DNA of 64,000 nt from Bacteroides sp. Its GTDB lineage: Bacteria > Bacteroidota > Bacteroidia > Bacteroidales > Muribaculaceae. Positions 62,030-64,000 of the stretch are shown here, in pieces (positions within the stretch are counted from its first letter, which is position 1; each line of letters starts with the position of its first letter). The stretch is from NCBI GenBank assembly GCA_014802325.1, contig JAAVCK010000002.1, positions 124,001-188,000 of the forward strand. Reading direction: 5' to 3'. A program made the translations under genes and the position numbers. The notes below the pieces were generated by a model. That model did no database searches. It was given only the letters and a program-made list of their open reading frames with translations, and was not told the DNA's origin.

Positions 62030-63640
62030 ATGAAAAATGCAGAATCACGCCCACCGCTTTCGCCCCGCCGGCATGTGACCGAGCTGATAAAGTGGATGAG
62101 TACCGACGTATACGAAAAAGACCACATCATAGCCATGGCGCTTCTATGCGCCGTGGCCGGTGAAAACATATTCCTGCTCGGGCCTCCCGGCACGGCTAAA
62201 AGTATGGTGGCTGCGAGGCTGAAAGACGTGTTCAGCCACGCACGCTCGTTTGACTACCTGATGTCGCGCTTCTCGACCCCCGACGAGATTTTCGGACCGG
62301 TTTCGATCTCAAGACTGAAGAACAACGACCGCTACGAGCGTCTAACCGATGGGTATCTGCCCGAAGCTCACGTGGTGTTTCTCGACGAAATATGGAAAGC
62401 CGGCCCCTCGATACAGAACACCCTGCTCACCGCCATCAATGAGCACACTTTCTACAACGGCGGCGTGGCTGTGAAAATCCCCATGAAGGTGCTCATAGCA
62501 GCATCCAACGAGTTGCCTGCACGCGACGAAGGTCTCGAAGCACTATGGGATAGATTTATGATGCGCATGATTTCCAACTGTATCGACAGCGAGCGCGACT
62601 TTTTCAAAATGCTTCTCTCGCCGCGGCTTTCGCCTGCCCCTCCGGCCGAAAATCTGTTGATTACCGATGAGCTTTATGCTGACTGGCAGCGACAGGCACT
62701 CACAGTCACGCTGACCGACGAAGTGCGTCAGGCCATAAGCTATGTGCGCACGCGCCTCAACAAACTTGAGGCTGACGACGGCAACAAACTGCGATTTTAT
62801 ATCAGCGACCGCCGCTGGCGCAAAGCCTACGGGATATTGCAGACATCGGCTTTTCTCAATGACCGCCAAAGCATCGACCTCTCTGACTTTTTTCTGCTCG
62901 TCCACTCGTTCTGGAACGACATCGACGCAATTCCGGCCGTGGTGGAGACTTTTGCCGAAAGCCTCACCGCATGGTTGCGCAACGAGATTCATGAACTCGA
63001 AGTCAACATCAGGCGCTCAATGAAAGCCGAGACTCCTGCCCGGGTTACCATTCGCCCCGCTGCATCTACATCCGAGCGGCATGGGCCTAAGATATATGAC
63101 TACTTCTACTATTGCCTTGCCGGCCATCCTGCCGGCGAGGTGTATTTCTCGAAATACGACTATTCCACGCTCACCGACAATCCCCGTCAGGGTGTGATGT
63201 ATCTCGACACGGCACGCCGGCGCACTATGGTGCGAGCGTTCCTGCCCGGAGGTCAGTTTGACGCAAAGGCTCAAAACGCCACCGACGTGCGTCAGGTCAA
63301 TCTGCGCCACTCGCCCACCGGCATATTTATCGACAGCGTGCACTATCCATTTGTAGTTGACGACGACGGAAGTATCCCCGCTCCAGCCACCGACAAATCG
63401 CCTAAAAAATCGGCGTCGCTTAAGAATATGCCCGTGTATCAGCGTGTGGATGCGATGGAGAAGATGCTTGCCGACCTCACCCGGCGATGGAACGACTCCG
63501 TGAAATCCACATGGCAGTCCGAGCCAAATCTGTTTCTGCCACGAGCTGACCGCGCCGTGATCGACAAAGCTCTCAAGGAAGCCGACAGCCTGCTCCGCAC
63601 AGTAGAAGTAAAGCTCAAGAACCTCCGCTCCATGCTATGA
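62030..63640 (+). CDS. ravA: RavA-type MoxR AAA+ ATPase
   Basis: RavA is a MoxR-family ATPase that works with the VWA protein ViaA, in E. coli on respiratory and iron-sulfur proteins. The 536-residue product has Walker A GPPGTAKS at 51-58 (K57), Walker B VFLDEIW with D119-E120, and the RavA signature FGPVSISRLKNNDRYERLTDGYLP-like region. A MoxR lid and a beta-rich C-terminal region (about 350-450) follow, ending in a helix (MEKMLADLTRRWNDSVKS). ATG 62030 is chosen over GTG 62024, which lies in the promoter element. A ViaA-like gene starts downstream. Confidence 0.92.
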   Translation: MKNAESRPPLSPRRHVTELIKWMSTDVYEKDHIIAMALLCAVAGENIFLLGPPGTAKSMVAARLKDVFSHARSFDYLMSRFSTPDEIFGPVSISRLKNNDRYERLTDGYLPEAHVVFLDEIWKAGPSIQNTLLTAINEHTFYNGGVAVKIPMKVLIAASNELPARDEGLEALWDRFMMRMISNCIDSERDFFKMLLSPRLSPAPPAENLLITDELYADWQRQALTVTLTDEVRQAISYVRTRLNKLEADDGNKLRFYISDRRWRKAYGILQTSAFLNDRQSIDLSDFFLLVHSFWNDIDAIPAVVETFAESLTAWLRNEIHELEVNIRRSMKAETPARVTIRPAASTSERHGPKIYDYFYYCLAGHPAGEVYFSKYDYSTLTDNPRQGVMYLDTARRRTMVRAFLPGGQFDAKAQNATDVRQVNLRHSPTGIFIDSVHYPFVVDDDGSIPAPATDKSPKKSASLKNMPVYQRVDAMEKMLADLTRRWNDSVKSTWQSEPNLFLPRADRAVIDKALKEADSLLRTVEVKLKNLRSML

Positions 63641-63671
63641 ATCATGAATCATGAATCGTAAATCATAAATC
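63637..63671. repeat. Five tandem heptamers at the ravA-viaA junction
   Basis: Three copies of ATGAATC (63637-63657) are followed by GTAAATC and ATAAATC. The first copy includes the ravA stop codon. The array fills the gap between ravA and the next gene, ending seven bases before its ATG. Confidence 0.9.
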
Positions 63672-63677
63672 AACCCG

Positions 63678-64000
63678 ATGGAATATACCGACGCCGACGC
63701 ACTGACCCGCCACTATGCCGAGGTATTTGACTTCTACCTTGAAGAACGCAAACTACCGCCCGGGACCGACGCCGCCACCGACCCACTGCTCGAACCGCTC
63801 ACCGAGATAGCCGACGATTACCGCAACGTGGCCGAATCAGGTGCCGAGATGGGCGAGGCAATCCGCTCGGCGGCTTCCGCAGTCATGGGAGAGCTTGCCG
63901 GGCAGTTTGTGGCTCTCGATGCCGAAGCAGCCTCGGAGCTCGATCTGATAGATCAGTTTGAGAGTGCGCCGCTCGAAGGCAAACGCGCCATGTGGCAGCA
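63678..64000 (+). CDS. ViaA-like VWA-protein start (partial)
   Basis: ATG 63678 opens a frame that runs off the right edge (107 codons). The product begins MEYTDADALTRHYAEVFDFY and continues as an acidic, Ala/Leu-rich helical region with LDLIDQFES near the end. By position after ravA this should be the VWA-domain partner of RavA; the VWA domain itself would lie beyond the window. No signal peptide. Confidence 0.65.
   Translation, partial: MEYTDADALTRHYAEVFDFYLEERKLPPGTDAATDPLLEPLTEIADDYRNVAESGAEMGEAIRSAASAVMGELAGQFVALDAEAASELDLIDQFESAPLEGKRAMWQ

Overview
The window looks like a chromosome segment of a gut Bacteroidota, order Bacteroidales, most likely Muribaculaceae (family placement is inference). 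Evidence: at least a dozen promoters carry the Bacteroidota -7 element TAnnTTTG, several with TTG or TTTG 19-20 bases upstream; there is a type IX secretion outer-membrane protein (PorV) and several exported proteins with a C-terminal YFNLQG-like or similar sorting tail; complex I has fused NuoCD and no NuoEFG; and the left edge holds DUF3575/DUF5119 genes of Bacteroidales fimbrial loci. No transcription factor, CRISPR array, insertion sequence or phage gene was recognised. Layout: 1-2414 (minus) is the start of a fimbria-like operon. 2719-7475 (plus) has an AAA ATPase, a small YbjN-like protein and priA. 7469-11016 (minus) is a purM-mltF-DUF3332-vanZ operon. 11244-16228 (plus) has a CotH-family secreted protein, a four-repeat SusE/F-like protein and glutamate dehydrogenase. 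16336-19074 is a large membrane AAA+ protein, AT-rich in its first half, just downstream of tRNA-Gly. 19380-23411 (minus) is murI, a YpfJ-type metallopeptidase and a secreted protein. 23526-40957 (minus) is the most striking part: eleven-subunit complex I and F1Fo ATP synthase interleaved in one strand-uniform block, nuoA-B-CD-H, then atpD-C-B-E-F-H-A-G, then nuoI-J-K-L-M-N. 41150-49010 (minus) is glycan-directed: a PL9-like pectate lyase, an unknown secreted partner and a GH3 glycosidase with a CBM6-like insertion. Between them lies an AT-rich 1.1 kb stretch with a complete small-gene unit (52 residues, own promoter and 3' hairpins) and a possible 55-residue secreted peptide. 49150-51413 is NfnAB-like electron-bifurcating transhydrogenase. 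51494-57338 has a MATE transporter, an AddA-like helicase-nuclease, a SUI1 protein and two lipoproteins. 57440-64000 has porV, ispF, a NapH-like ferredoxin-type membrane protein, thyA, folA, tRNA-Arg, bL31 type B, ravA and the start of a ViaA-like gene. How they work together: the nuo-atp block couples quinone reduction by a complex I without its NADH-oxidising arm to ATP synthesis. The ATP synthase c subunit carries proton-type rather than sodium-type residues. NfnAB and NADP-type glutamate dehydrogenase supply and use NADPH and link it to ferredoxin and nitrogen assimilation. PorV and the tailed exported enzymes fit a type IX secretion route to the cell surface for glycan breakdown. Most genes sit in compact operons with ATGA or GTGA overlaps; terminators and promoters were assigned by eye.
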